Assembly (NCBI GenBank): GCA_022747635.1
Contig: JAKTNV010000001.1
Location: 24,638,990-24,702,989, forward strand
Direction of reading: 5' to 3'
DNA: 64,000 bases
Origin: Hetaerina americana
Lineage: Eukaryota; Arthropoda; Insecta; Odonata; Calopterygidae
Under the pieces are notes generated by a model. It was not told the DNA's origin. It saw only the letters and a list, made by a program, of their open reading frames with translations, and ran no database searches. Position 1 is the first letter of the stretch, and each line of letters starts with the position of its first letter. Positions 41,856 to 53,165 of this stretch are shown piece by piece. Both the position numbers and the translations under genes were made by a program.

Positions 41856-42299
41856 TAAGGGAGATAACGTAAGCATATAGACTTAAAAAAATAGAATTAG
41901 GGTGATGTAAGGGGTTGGAGCACGACTGCCGTGTTTGGCAAAGGCTTAGAAATGCAGCAGGGTTTAACTTCTTTTGTCCGTCGTATAACCAGTTGGGCAC
42001 CGTTGATAATCACCGAGGGACACCGGGAGTTGCAGACTGGGTAGGAGTTTCCACTTGGTGGCCCAGGACGTAGATATATAGCGTGCTATACGGTAAATAG
42101 TTCTAATCGAAGAACTGGTGGAATATCTTGGTTAATTAATGCCGTTGGGAGCATGAAAACTCCTTGCCGTCCACTGTTACTCTTGAAAGAATGAGAGAGA
42201 ACACGAAGAAAAAAGACCTCCCAACGATGTTATCTGCTGGTCGCTCAAGTGTTTATGTTCTGCATGAGTGAAATATATATACGTAGTGTTATCTTTCGC
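41856..42299. other. No gene seen
   Basis: Anonymous sequence. Confidence 0.4.
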
Positions 42300-42812
42300 T
42301 GGTTGGACTTTTAATTTAGAATGTTGCAGCTAGTACATGGAATCATCATGAAGTTGGATTGATTGCTGAATTTGACCGCGTGCAGCGTAGAGGAGGAGCT
42401 GGGTTTGTAAAACGTTCTTGTGATTAACTGTGTAGCTTATCAAGATCATTAACAGGAACTAGTTTGGGAATCATTCACGGAGGGAAGGTCAAAAATAACA
42501 CATGATCGAATCTCTCGCGTAAATTGGAAGGATGTCTCTTTCGCGATGATGTTGAAAATGTGTTATTAACTCAATCGTACTGCGGAAAGAGAGATTATGA
42601 CAAATTTAAAGGGATATGGTTAAGAACAGATAAATTTAAATTTTTCATAGGAACTTTGTAGTTATCATGGTCCACATTTTTTTAAAAGGGCTTACAAAAA
42701 ATATTGTAATTAAATATAAAGAAAAACCTTAATTTTTCATGTTCCATGCTTGGTGCTGAATCACCCCTTGCCACACACCCCCCAGCGGTGGCATGCAGGG
42801 TGCCGTAGTAGA
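42300..42812 (+). mobile_element. LINE-Y 3' fragment
   Basis: The plus strand encodes decayed AASTWNHHEVGLIAEFDRVQ and RRGGAGFVK, then the LTR/KVK segment. The untranslated tail follows, with CCCCTTGCCACACACC and AGCGGTGGCATGCAGGGTGC as the end box. Truncated within the coding region. Confidence 0.78.
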
Positions 42813-43548
42813 AGTTGACTAGTGCTTTCATCAGCAGACTCCAAGAACCCTTGAACGGATTCTCCCCCGGCCACTTTAGCACATCCCCTCCGCGGCGGTC
42901 GGTATGGGCCCAGAGGCGCCGCCCTGGAGCCTCCCTCTCATACGGGGCACCGTTCCAGTCCCTCTCTCCTTTCCTCCACCGCACCCGGGCGCCCGACATC
43001 AGTGGGTTGAATGACTGGGCAGAGTGACATGTATATTAGCAACGATAAAAGCGAAAGGGGGGAAGGAGACGGACGCTTTCAAGGAGGGGAGTGAGGCCAC
43101 TGAGTGACGTAGAACACAAGTGGGAGTTGGGGGGGGGAGGGCAAGGGGCCGAGGATAGGGAACGGGGAGAGAGGGTGGTGGGAGAGAAGATTGGCGGCAA
43201 GAAATGAGAGAGAGAGAGCGGTGGGGAGAGACGCATGTGGGGGAGGGGGTGGGAGGACTCCCACAACCCACACAAAACTCCTTTTTTCACCCTCGAAAAT
43301 CCACCCCATATCCCACCTAAGGGGTACCACGCCTCAATTCTTCCCCACCATCACTATCCGTCGAACTATCGTTTCGCGTACTTCCATCCCCCAATTAACT
43401 CTGTGGTTGGGCTTAAAACCCCGCTGAGTGGTGGAGACGGACACTCGCTTCGTGCACTTTCCCCGTCTCTTGGCGAACCCTTCTCACTCTCCCTTATCTC
43501 TCCTCACTGACGAGTTAGGAAAAGATCGACTAGATACAATGCCATTTT
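42813..43548. other. Strand-asymmetric GC-rich block, no gene
   Basis: 42990-43250 is G/A-rich and 43250-43420 C/T-rich on the plus strand, giving many spurious frames. Nothing with homology or splice context was seen. Confidence 0.45.
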
Positions 43549-43628
43549 CAAAACGCACCATCTTGTTTACCCGGAATTGTGTAACTGTTTATATTGTTGC
43601 TGAGGATACGACTCGGAGAAACTGTAAA
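43549..43628. repeat. Dispersed 80-bp repeat, unknown family
   Basis: CACCATCTTGTTTAC...GTAACTGTTTATATTGTTGC...GGAGAAACTGTAAAC is shared, diverged, with 52881-52965 and 53086-53165 in the same orientation. Confidence 0.45.
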
Positions 43629-43721
43629 CAAATAATGGAGGGATATATAAATGAAAGAAAACATATAGCTCATACAGTCAATCGTATACTCATATCTAAA
43701 AACATATATTAAATCTGTCCG

Positions 43722-44095
43722 ACATGCCCCCATCTCAATCCTGTCCCTTCCTTGTTTGCCTAACATTCTACCTTTCATCACGCTCTCCAGCATCCCATTG
43801 CAAATCAAAATGTTCTGCATCCATCTTTCCTTCCTCCTTTGGATTCCTCCCAATAATCTTCTCTCCTTCCCTCTCACCATGCCCAGCCCATCCTCATTTG
43901 CTTTCCTTTCAATCCTTTTTCACACCAACATTTCATAAACCTCCTATCTATGCCATTTATCCTGTTTCAATGACCATGTTTCCGCGCCGCACAAACAACG
44001 CCCCATATCTAAGTTTTCACTTAAGGTTCACTGAATATTCAACGTCCCTTTCGTAAATATCCTCCTCCTCATCGTTTAAGCTTCTTTGCTTTCCG
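43722..44095 (-). mobile_element. LINE-X 3' fragment
   Basis: The minus strand encodes GEERRLLG-like and RKERWM...GMLESVMKGRMLGKQGR, matching GMLKTVIEGRMLGKRGKGR of the 14.8 kb copy, with FEMWV and AETW segments upstream in broken frames. Confidence 0.78.
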
Positions 44096-44394
44096 CAATA
44101 CATACAGCTTTTTTATGTCTTTGTTTGATTTTATGTTTCCACAAAATGGGATAATTACGCCACATCGAGCCTGAAATTCAAAGCCATATTTAGAGTCCGT
44201 TATATTATATGTAGAGTACTTTATAAAAATACTACGCGTGAATTATAATTAATAATTTTAGCGATAGCTTACCGGTAAAGATGAGGATTAATGGTCCTTG
44301 AGATTTTGTATTTCCACACTTCTAAACCTAGGCCAATGCAGCTAACACAAAACCTTATTAATGTACATTAGAGCAAACAATCTTACAACTCCGC
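44096..44394. other. No gene seen
   Basis: Anonymous AT-rich spacer between two LINE-X pieces. Confidence 0.4.
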
Positions 44395-44600
44395 ATACTT
44401 ACTGCCACCCTTCATTCCGTCCAACATGCCTTGTATTTCCAATATTATTTTCTTACCTCTACTTCGTCTATTTAACATTTTCCCATCTGTAACGTCTGTC
44501 TTCAGACATTCTGAATGAATTTCAACATAACCTGCACCCACTTTTCCTAATTTCTTCGAATTTCTCCCAGCTTTGTCACTCGCTTTCGAATTTCGTACGA
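44395..44600 (-). mobile_element. LINE-X 3' remnant
   Basis: CCACCCTTCATTCCGTCCAAC, CATTTTCCCATCTGTAACG and TGCACCCACTTTTCCTAA match the C-terminal GKRG...GMLKTVIEG region of LINE-X in minus orientation, heavily diverged. Confidence 0.55.
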
Positions 44601-44647
44601 TTAAAAACGAAATTATTTTGCAATTTGGCGCACCACAATTTAATGAA

Positions 44648-44815
44648 GAATGGATAGCAACAATTTTCCACTTAATTAGTTAAACTGTACGACCGGATTT
44701 CGATGAATTACATCATCTTCAGACCTGAAGAATGAGGTAATACGTAATACATCGAAACCCAGTCGCATAACTGAATTTATTCAGTGGAGAATTGTTGCTA
44801 TCTTATTATGCTCGA
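44648..44815. repeat. Foldback with divergent hammerhead-like pair
   Basis: GATAGCAACAATTTTCCACT near 44653 is inverted near 44795-44813, and TTTCGATG(A/T)ATTAC is inverted near 44740-44758, giving imperfect arms of about 75 bp. At the centre, TCTTCAG (44716-44722) and CTGAAGA (44725-44731) diverge. On the minus strand CTGAAGA, stem GATG/CATC, GAAA and TCCGGTC follow. On the plus strand CTGAAGA, a weak ATG/CAT stem, GAAA and CCCAGTC follow. Both have every conserved hammerhead box and a GTC cleavage triplet. Ribozyme activity is inferred, not shown. Confidence 0.6.
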
Positions 44816-47800
44816 ATTTCACCACAACGCGCCTGAAACTACTCAATATGGACCACAATTTTTTAAAAAAGACCGACACATGGTCATCATACATCTGTCG
44901 AAATCATAGCTCTTATTTTTCCAATGCATTGTAGGACTGAAATTAACAAATTAAAAAAATTAATTTTTGCTATGGTTAATTTCCCATTTGTAGTGTTGCT
45001 CGGGACGATTATTATTGCGTAGATTTTCAAGCATTTCCTCGACAGATATCCTGCTTGAGTATACTTGTGTGCAACAAGATTTCGGACCGTATTGATTAAC
45101 TTCTCCAGGTTTCTGGTATACCCTACAGAGTTCTCAATGCATTCAAACTATGGAATGGATATAGGAGACTTTCGTGGATTTCTAATAAGGAATATAGTAT
45201 TCCAAACGTGGAATGGGAAGGTAAACACAAAATACGGACAGCGGGTCGAGATCAGGTCAACTTCTAAACGCCTCAGTCGTCCAGCCCTCCCCAATTGTCC
45301 GTCATGCGTGGCGGGGATGACCTCAGCGGTTTCCTCTCTCTCTCTCTCCACTCCTCTCAACAGCGACTTGACGACCCTCTTCACTCCTTATATACTCCTT
45401 CCGCCCCTCTCAATCCACGCAGTGATGGCCGTTGCTGCCTCCACCCCCGATAGTCCACCATGATTTCTTTCTTTTTTTTTGTGCCTTGGGCATTAGGTCC
45501 GGGAACGGTTATGGCCGCCTCGCGAACCAATCTCCATCCTCTCATCTCCATCCAACTCTCTCGCGAGACTTTTTAATTGACGGCGCCAGAGTTGTTCACG
45601 AGGGCTTATGGCGCATTCATGGGTGATCATGAACGAGAATCCCTTTACATTATTATTATTTTTTTTTGTTCTTTTTCGTTCCGGTCGTCTCATCATTCCC
45701 TGCTCCATGTGCAATGGGGCAATCTGCTGCACTTGGGTGCATCCGTGGGTACAGAGGGTGAATGTTATTCCCATCGCCACTATCTAGATGTATCTTGGAA
45801 AGAAGGACACAATTTATTTTCCCACTGTTCTTCATTTTTGGTACTACTAGTTTCAACGCTTAGACGTCATAATTAGGTACCATAATGATGACGTCTAATA
45901 AAAGGAGGAGCGATTGGATACGAAATTTATTTATTTTTTTGGTCCTGGACGATGTTCTAAAGTTTCTCCGCATCCTATGTCTCTCCGTTCTCAGCATACA
46001 AACATAACAAAAAGGGTTTTCGTCGGAGGCTGACAGACATAGCCCAACCCTGTGCTGCAGGCCCTGGTTTGAAACTATAAAGAGCCGAATAGAATACTGC
46101 CAGCCTCTTCCTTCTAAAGCATTTTTTAAATTTACGCTAGTTATTGGTTTCTTTTGTTTGGTCAATTTGCACCTATCCTTCATTTTTCATCGCTGATATA
46201 TGGTATTTAGTATCTACTTCATGATGAAACACCGGGACTTAATCGCATTATCTAGCCGTGAAATATCCAAATCTAATCATTTTGGAATAATCTCTAGGGA
46301 ATTCGCTGGAGCCTTAAGATGAAAATCTTTGTATACTAGCTGCCCAGTCCCTGAATTGATACTATATGGGGCCCATTGGAACATTCTGTCAGCCTCTTCC
46401 TTTGATGCATTCATAAAAATTATACTAGTTACACGAATTACGTCAAGTGGAGACGTGAACAAAAAATCAGTTAAGACTTTAAAAATAAGATGCGGGGCAC
46501 TTCATCGATGTATGTTATCTGGTCTGTTGAGGCAAAGGAATGAGCGTTATGAGCAAGAGATAAGGATTGAATGCCTTTGAGATGTGGTTTAATGGAGAAT
46601 AATGCAGAAAAAATAAGTTTGAAAGGAGAGAATGGAAAGGAACCAATCAAAAACAGACCTTTAAATGGACAGAATACCTCAAATGAAATGAGAAAATATA
46701 ATGCTGGATGGAATATTGCAGGGGCGTTGGTTCATGTCATTGCCACCAGTTGTTCTCGAAGGGGGGACTGGGGACGCGGAAATGGGTGGCCACGGGATGA
46801 CTTTTCAGTTAGGTATTCAGGGCCGGGGGGGGGAGGTAGACGGGTCAGGGTCATCTTCCTTAAGGAATCTGGACACTGTCCACATTGACAAGGCGCCTTT
46901 GTGAGGTCCTCACATGACTAGCAGTTCGGCCCTACTGAAGATACATCTTGAATTCTTGGTCATTTTAGTAGTCCAGTAGAACTAACTTCCCCCGTCTCCC
47001 GGGAAGCTGTCTTTGGGGGGGCGCTGGATGAAGAAAATTACTCGTGATTTGCGCAAAATAGGGCACCTTTTAGTACTAGCGCTGTGCTCAGTAGCTGCTG
47101 AAACTGTAAGTGTACATACTACCATGCTCTTAATGCAATTTTAATGATTAAAGTTTTCCTATTACCCGACAGGCATCGCTTTCGATTTCGGGCCCGTCTT
47201 TCTATTGTTTCCTCTCCTTGCTTGCTAATTTCAAAGTTTTAATCTCTCCCCCCGTACGCTCCCTCGGTGTTTTTTTGTTTTGAATATAATCCGGGACTTG
47301 GAAATAGTGTTTAGACTTGACGCTCGAAGTTTATGTCGGAGTTTTACTGAATGCTTGTTTAGTTTGCTGTAGTTTCTCATCAAGTGTTTACATAGTTAAA
47401 GAGGCCATTGCAGTTGAGTTGCTCGCTCGTTGAACTGAAGTGCGATCCACGGTCGCGCGCGATTGGAGAACTTGAGAGAACACGCTCTCCGAAGTGATTG
47501 GGCAACTTTAGGACATGAGCTCTTAGAGCGATGGACGTGCGTCATCTTTCATATTTCGGTTTAAGGACTTGCGGTAAAATGTGAACGGACACGCTTTCAA
47601 GCAAATATTCTACCCTTCAAATCGATGTTGAGCGTAATTGTCGTCCGTTGGAGTCTTTGTTTACCGTTCGCGCAGTTGCTGCTCTTTTGTTATCAACAAT
47701 CACGCTTTCGCGCCAATTCTCGCTCGCTTACCTGATTGATGATGGCCAAAAAGCATACAAACTCGCGGGAAAATACGGACATGCAGAGAGATTCCGTCCA

Positions 47801-49059
47801 GGAGACTTTCCCATGCACAGTATCGCACGATATTTCAGTACGCACAAGTTCACAGGCGAGACCGCCTTTTTTGACGTGATTTTTACGGAAATTTGGCCCG
47901 TGCTAAAGATAGGGAGAGACATGGCGGCCATCCAATCCCCCGGTTGGTGAGTGGTCCCCCTTGGGAGATGAGATGAAGGAAGGAAGGAAGGAAGGAGGGC
48001 GGTGATGCATGATCTGGGGCTCCGAAAAAGGCGACCTCAAACCAACCCGTGTTGTAGTCCGACCCGCCGGCTTGCACTCCTGGGTGGGATCGTCAGAGAA
48101 ATGGGGAGTTCAAACCCCATCCCCCAACCAAACTCCCCTTTACGTGTTTGTGTGCCAGTGTGTGCGGTGCTGTCTGCGGCCTTGGGTCGAAAACGGAAGG
48201 ATGGCATCCCTCACCGAAATGGTTTGTTGTCCTCCATCTTGACAAATTGACCCGTCTGACCCGGAAAGGGGACGAAACGGTTAGAGAATGAGTGCAAAGA
48301 AGAGGGCAAGGCAGGATGGTCAGTCAGTTCCAGTTCAGAAGAGAGACTTGCGGGCGAATGGGGGTCATGGAGAGAGAAAGGATGGGGTGAAACGGGGGTG
48401 TGGGGTGGGCAGGGAGGTTCTTCCTAGATGGGTGTGTTGGGGAGGGGAGGGAGCGGTAGTGATTGAGGAGGATGTGGGAATTTGAGAAATGCCGGTCCCC
48501 GGCCACGCCCAGCAGAGGGGTGGTTTTTCGAAAGAGTCGCGTGTGCGTCGGGTGTCTTTCACCAACCCCCTCTCCCCACCCCCACCCCCCCAGCCAAAGC
48601 GAAAAACGGGGGAATGAAAGCCGAAGTTTCGGACTTCTATCTCTACCCATCTTCCTCCAATGCCTGAATATCCTTCCCCTACCGAGTTTAGCCACTTACC
48701 CCTATAATGGCGCGAATGATCACGGCTGAATTGTTGAGCCCCACCTGATTGCTGTAGTTACACATTGCATATAAATAGCAGCAGTGTTGCAGGTGTCAGT
48801 CAGCGTTTTTATCCTGAAATTCATCGGTAGATTATCATAGATAAAACTTGATCCTCATGTAAACTTGATCCTCATTTGTATTTCTGCTGCCATTCTCAGG
48901 TGGACAAATTGAAACGCATTCATAGGTTTGCATTCCTCGCGGTGAGAAGCGAGAACATGAATATTTTGGATTTGAATGAGGGTAGAATTTATAACATCAA
49001 ATACAGTAGAATGGAGGGCTGCAGTAAACCAATCCTATGTTTTAATTACTGATGATGAA
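44816..49059. other. No gene recognised; minor repeats
   Basis: The segment holds a duplicated motif (CAGCCTCTTCCTTCTAAAGC near 46100 and a diverged copy near 46390), the 46262-46340 segment shared with 38.3 kb, a (GAAG)n run at 47974-47997, and GC-rich blocks at 48000-48700. The 47648-47950 open frame lacks an ATG start near its beginning. No splice-supported exon was found. Confidence 0.35.
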
Positions 49060-49085
49060 ATATATATATATATATATACACACAT

Positions 49086-49174
<89 letters not shown>
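49060..49174. repeat. (TA)n-(CA)n-(TA)n array
   Basis: Simple array on the left of the palindrome. Confidence 0.96.
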
Positions 49175-49175
<1 letters not shown>

Positions 49176-49204
49176 CACTTTTTGAAAGACTCACGGACGT
49201 GAAT

Positions 49205-49473
49205 AATAATGTATAACACTTAGCACTAGTGGACACAGACAAAAACACAGAAACACACAAAAAAAGAGACTCACTATTTTTCGAATTTTCGGTGGTCGTT
49301 GCCACTTTTATCAAGGAGGAGAGGGACAGAACTCTGTCACAGTGTGTGACAGTTCTGTCCCTCTCCTCCTTGATAAAGGTGGCAACGACCACCGAAAATT
49401 CGAAAAATAGTGAGTCTCTTTTTTTGTGTGTTTCTGTGTTTTTGTCTGTGTCCACTAGTGCTAAGTGTTATAC

Positions 49474-49478
<5 letters not shown>
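49205..49478. repeat. Near-perfect palindrome of two head-to-head PLE ends
   Basis: Arms of about 130 bp match with one noticed mismatch (CCACTTTT against CCACCTTT). The centre is ACTCTGTCACAGTGTGTGACAGT. Each arm is the PLE 3' end seen at 13185-13286: CTTGATAAAGGTGG, loop, CCACCGAAAATTCG, GTGAGTCTC, T-run and GTGTCCACTAGTGCTAAGTG. Each outer edge passes into a TA array. Head-to-head terminal repeats are compatible with known complex PLE arrangements. The near identity implies a young event or gene conversion. Confidence 0.88.
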
Positions 49479-49551
<73 letters not shown>

Positions 49552-49556
49552 TATAG
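49479..49556. repeat. (TA)n microsatellite
   Basis: TA array on the right of the palindrome, ending with ACACACATATATATAG. Confidence 0.95.
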
Positions 49557-50391
49557 CTGGTATGCCTCTTGGATTGGTATGTTTTTCAGATTACTACCTA
49601 CATGGCTAAGAATCAACGCCGGAGCACTCCAACAATAGAAATCTTAGACTATTTTCGGTGCTGAGATTAGAAACGCGAAAGCGAGCCCTTCCCCGAATAT
49701 CGATTGGCATTTCTTAAAGCTGCCCATCTTACTTACTTACTGCTGGATTTAGAAACGGGAATTCAGACTGAGATTTTAGTGGGTCGTGTCTTCAGGTTTA
49801 ATTAAAATTTCACCCCACGGCAGGTACATTACATTCTTGGCACGCCCACGCAAAACTCCTCGAAGGTCGCGACGGTAAGTTTCGAGCACACTTAGGTCCC
49901 ATCGGACGTCGGAGAAATCCATTAAGACGAATGTGTTCAGGCGCCTATATATCTGTCTCTCCCTTTCTCTCGCACCGCATAACCTCTTGAAGTACGTTTA
50001 CTTTTAATGAATCTAAGAACGCTGAACTTTCATGAGCTCCCTTTACGCAAATTGGACAAAAAATATATTATAATTTTCAGTTACATTGCCCTTATGATAT
50101 AAAAATCAGAAAATTAATTTATTTGTTGTTTAGGTACACATCAAACCATAAAAAACGACAGAGCAAGGGCTGCTAAGTATTGGCATAAATAGGGTAAATA
50201 TGCTCAAAGTAACATGGGCTAAGTAAGATTCGGAAAATGCTTCTTAACATTATTGAGATTGAAAAAAAAACAATTTAAAAATGTTTTCCAAACACTTGTT
50301 TTACCCATAATTAAGATTTCAATTCTTTTACTTCAATGCTAATTGAAATCGAAGCATTTTCTTACGACTAATTAGTCCATTATACGAAGTA
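49557..50391. other. No gene seen
   Basis: Anonymous AT-rich sequence up to the mariner terminal repeat. Confidence 0.4.
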
Positions 50392-51310
50392 CAGGGTCGC
50401 ATCCAAAAGTGGTAGGACTGATTTTTTTACCAACATTTTATTGACGATATACTTACATCGACTTAATAATCTTCAAAGTATGCTCCTTGAGCTGCTACAC
50501 ACTTAGTATAACATTGCTCCCATTCCCCGTACGCCCGATGGAAATTTTCTCTGTGGATGCCGTTGATGACCCTCGTCGAAGCCTCTTGAACGGCCTTTAT
50601 CGAGTCAAAACGTCGTCCCTTGAGCTGTCTTTTCATCAGGGGGAAGAAGAAGAAGTCCGGTGGTGCCAGATCGGGAGAATAGGGCGGGTGCGGCAACGTG
50701 GCAACGCCGTATTTGGCCAGGAGCTGTCTGACGACGAGCGCGCCATGGCAGAATTTTCGGCACCATCTTGGCGCACACCGTGCGCAGGGCCAAATCCCGT
50801 GAAATAATGCGTTGGACGTTGGATGCAGACAGGCCCAACTGGTCTGCAATTTCTTCACTGGTTAAGCGTCGGTCTTTGTTCAGCAGTGTCCTCACTCTGT
50901 CCACATTCGTGTCGGTTCTTGCCGTCGACGGCCGTCCGGAGCGATGGTCGTCTTCAACGAGCTCCCTACCCTCTTTAAACAACTTGTGCCACTCAAATAC
51001 TGTGGAACGGCTTAAGGCAGTGGCTCCATAAGCCTGCTTGATCATATCGAGGGTCTCAGTTGCCGTCTTCCCGAGTTCCGCACAAAACTTCACGGAATAA
51101 CGTTGCTGATTCATTTTGTTTTTCGACGCGTACAAAAAACTTGCTTCACTAAAAACGGTGTCCTCACTCAACGACAGCCCGCAGGCAACTGAGGTTGGTG
51201 TCGGTCTGTTGCTAAGAGCCCCCTCCACCTCACCCTGCCAGGCAGACCCCCCTCCACCGCTTCGTTCGCGCCAGAGAAAATCAGTCCTACCACATTTGGT
51301 TGCGACCCTG
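50392..51310 (-). mobile_element. Mariner, internally deleted, with both TIRs
   Basis: CAGGGTCGCATCCAAAAGTG...GGACTGATTTT at 50392 onward is inverted at 51278-51310 with two noticed mismatches, and TA flanks both ends. The 919-bp element is transcribed on the minus strand and lacks the central catalytic part. Confidence 0.93.
50463..51114 (-). pseudogene. Mariner transposase, catalytic core deleted and frameshifted
   Basis: From ATG 51114 the frame is open through the N-terminal region: RYSVKFCAELGKTATETLDM, STVFEWHKLFKEGRELVEDD, RSGRPSTARTDTNVDRVRTL, RLTSEEIADQLGLSASNV and VCAKMVPKIL. At about 50742 the sequence jumps, in a different frame, to LVVRQLLAKYGVATLPHPPY, SPDLAPPDFFFFPLMKRQLK and ends FEDY-stop at 50463. 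The segments with the first two catalytic Asp residues are deleted; the third (PPDFF) is present. The intact upstream frame could give a DNA-binding-domain protein with an unrelated tail. It is related to, but clearly distinct from, the 6.2 kb lineage. Confidence 0.9.
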
Positions 51311-52186
51311 TATCAATATTCAGTTCTTATTCGACCCACGGTCGATATTATGATGTCGTTTGCACGGTCTACTTGGAATTATTTTCTCTTAAATAATTAC
51401 GACCGTCATTATTGTGGGTCCAAAAATACTATCGTATGTTTCCGCGCAGTACAAATCTACTCCCATATCACAGTGACGAGGAACAAAGGCACTTTTGAAA
51501 TGAAATTACGTGTAACTAATCCAAGACGATACAGTCTTGAATGAAATTACGTCGGAAAAGAAAATGATTGCTAATATCCCCGCATTAGAATCTTAATGGG
51601 TTTTTAAAATGTCGTACTTGTACTTCCCGAGACCATCATTACACCGGTCGGCAATGATTAACCGATACGCAGGAAGCAATTTTCAAGCAATTCATACTCC
51701 GCGTATAATTATTCTTGTCGTCAGTAGAGATCTCGTGGAGTACCCATTTAACAAGTTTTTACTGTGGCATTTTAATTCATTTTGGGCTACTGCCTTACGC
51801 CTCTTTAAGTCCTATCGGAGATGCGCTATTGACCATATCCCATCTCCCCCCAACCTCCTCTCTGGTTTTTTGACCACGGCAATTAGTTTCCTTTTCTCCC
51901 GTGAATATCAGCGCGTTTTTCCCAACAATTCGTGATTTGGGAACTTATCCTTAGCGTAACTTAACCTAATGCCAAACAATTAAACCATGCCTAGGTTATA
52001 TTTTCCTTCTCTCCATGGCGATATATAACCCTCCTCCATTGGGGTTAGGTGATAGAAGAGACTCCATAGTGCCCATCTCGCCCTAAAATGAAGACTACTA
52101 TCTATCTATCTATCTATCCTCTGCGACAAATTTATCATTAGATAATTAAGAAATTTGAAGGAAAATTACGATAAAGGCCATATGTT
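51311..52186. other. No gene seen; (ATCT)n at 52098-52119
   Basis: Anonymous sequence with one short tetranucleotide array. Confidence 0.4.
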
Positions 52187-52198
52187 TATATATATGTA

Positions 52199-52236
<38 letters not shown>

Positions 52237-52238
52237 CA
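52187..52238. repeat. (TG)n/(TA)n array
   Basis: TATATGTATGTGTGTGTGTG followed by TA. Confidence 0.93.
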
Positions 52239-52880
52239 TACATTTCGGGCTACATGGTAAAAGCAATAGGGTTTGTATTCGTTTCATCCCCCTCCTTCCC
52301 CACAACCCTTTACTCTATTCCGCTCTGGAGCAAAAAAAATCAACACCTACCGACCTTAGCAACGTTGAGCCGACCCCTGCTTCCCCACTTCACGCAGACA
52401 ACATACCTCAATCCACACCCTCGCTGCGGTCTCTACGAGATTATAAAGGAAGCCACTTTCCGGTTTATGGGTCATAATTCCGTTGCAGAAACTGTAGAAT
52501 CTACGGGAATTCCAGGGTTCCGCGCAGACCAGGGCGAAACTGCATCGGGGTAACAAGTTTATGGCGCGATTTTGTGGGTGGCAGACCAATCCACGGTGGA
52601 AGAAACAATGGCACTCATTTTAGTTTATTTTTTATTTTAATTTTTTGGTCTCACCGGAATTGCATCAACGTCTCAGATACCAAGCGCGATTGAGAAAAAG
52701 CAGGACCCGTTCAAGTACACACAAAGCCTACAATGGCGTCGTGCGCTATGTTCTATATCTACTACATCAGTCCTATTGTACTCCGCAGCCCTCCACAAAG
52801 GGTTTGTTAGGTCAATCAGCCATCAAATTATTTTGTTACATTTTTAACCCGAAGAAACATAAAAAAAATATAAAACAGCG
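52239..52880. other. No gene recognised
   Basis: An open stretch at 52270-52550 is not repeated elsewhere and has no clear splice sites. No call is made. Confidence 0.3.
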
Positions 52881-52965
52881 TTCCGGAAACACGCCATCTT
52901 GTTTATCTGTGATGCTATAGCGGTTGTTATTATTGCCATGGATACAGCTGGGAGAAACTGTAATT
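52881..52965. repeat. Dispersed 80-bp repeat, unknown family
   Basis: CACGCCATCTTGTTTATCTG, then TATAGCGGTTGTTATTATTG and GGGAGAAACTGTAATTC. See the 43549 and 53086 copies. Confidence 0.45.
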
Positions 52966-53085
52966 CAATCGATCTTTGTTTTATCAATAGAAAAAAACGA
53001 TTCTAATTCCATCAAGGAAAGGAGGGAATCTAATTATTGGGATCGAAATATTTGTGTGTGTAGAAAACATCGTTTGCGTGTGTAA

Positions 53086-53165
53086 AAAACATGCCATTTT
53101 GTTAAGTTGAAATGTTTTGAAAGTTATTTCTGTTACTATGGATGCAACTAGGAGAAAGTTTAAAC
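53086..53165. repeat. Dispersed 80-bp repeat, second nearby copy
   Basis: CATGCCATTTTGTTAAG, CTGTTACTATGGATGCAAC and AGGAGAAAGTTTAAAC align with the copy 120 bp upstream. Confidence 0.45.

Noticed and set aside
47648..47950. 100-codon open frame starting LFTVRAVAALLLS, signal-peptide-like
   Set aside because: It begins at a TTG, has no ATG near its start, no promoter or splice context, and the hydrophobic start is short. Not enough to call a gene.
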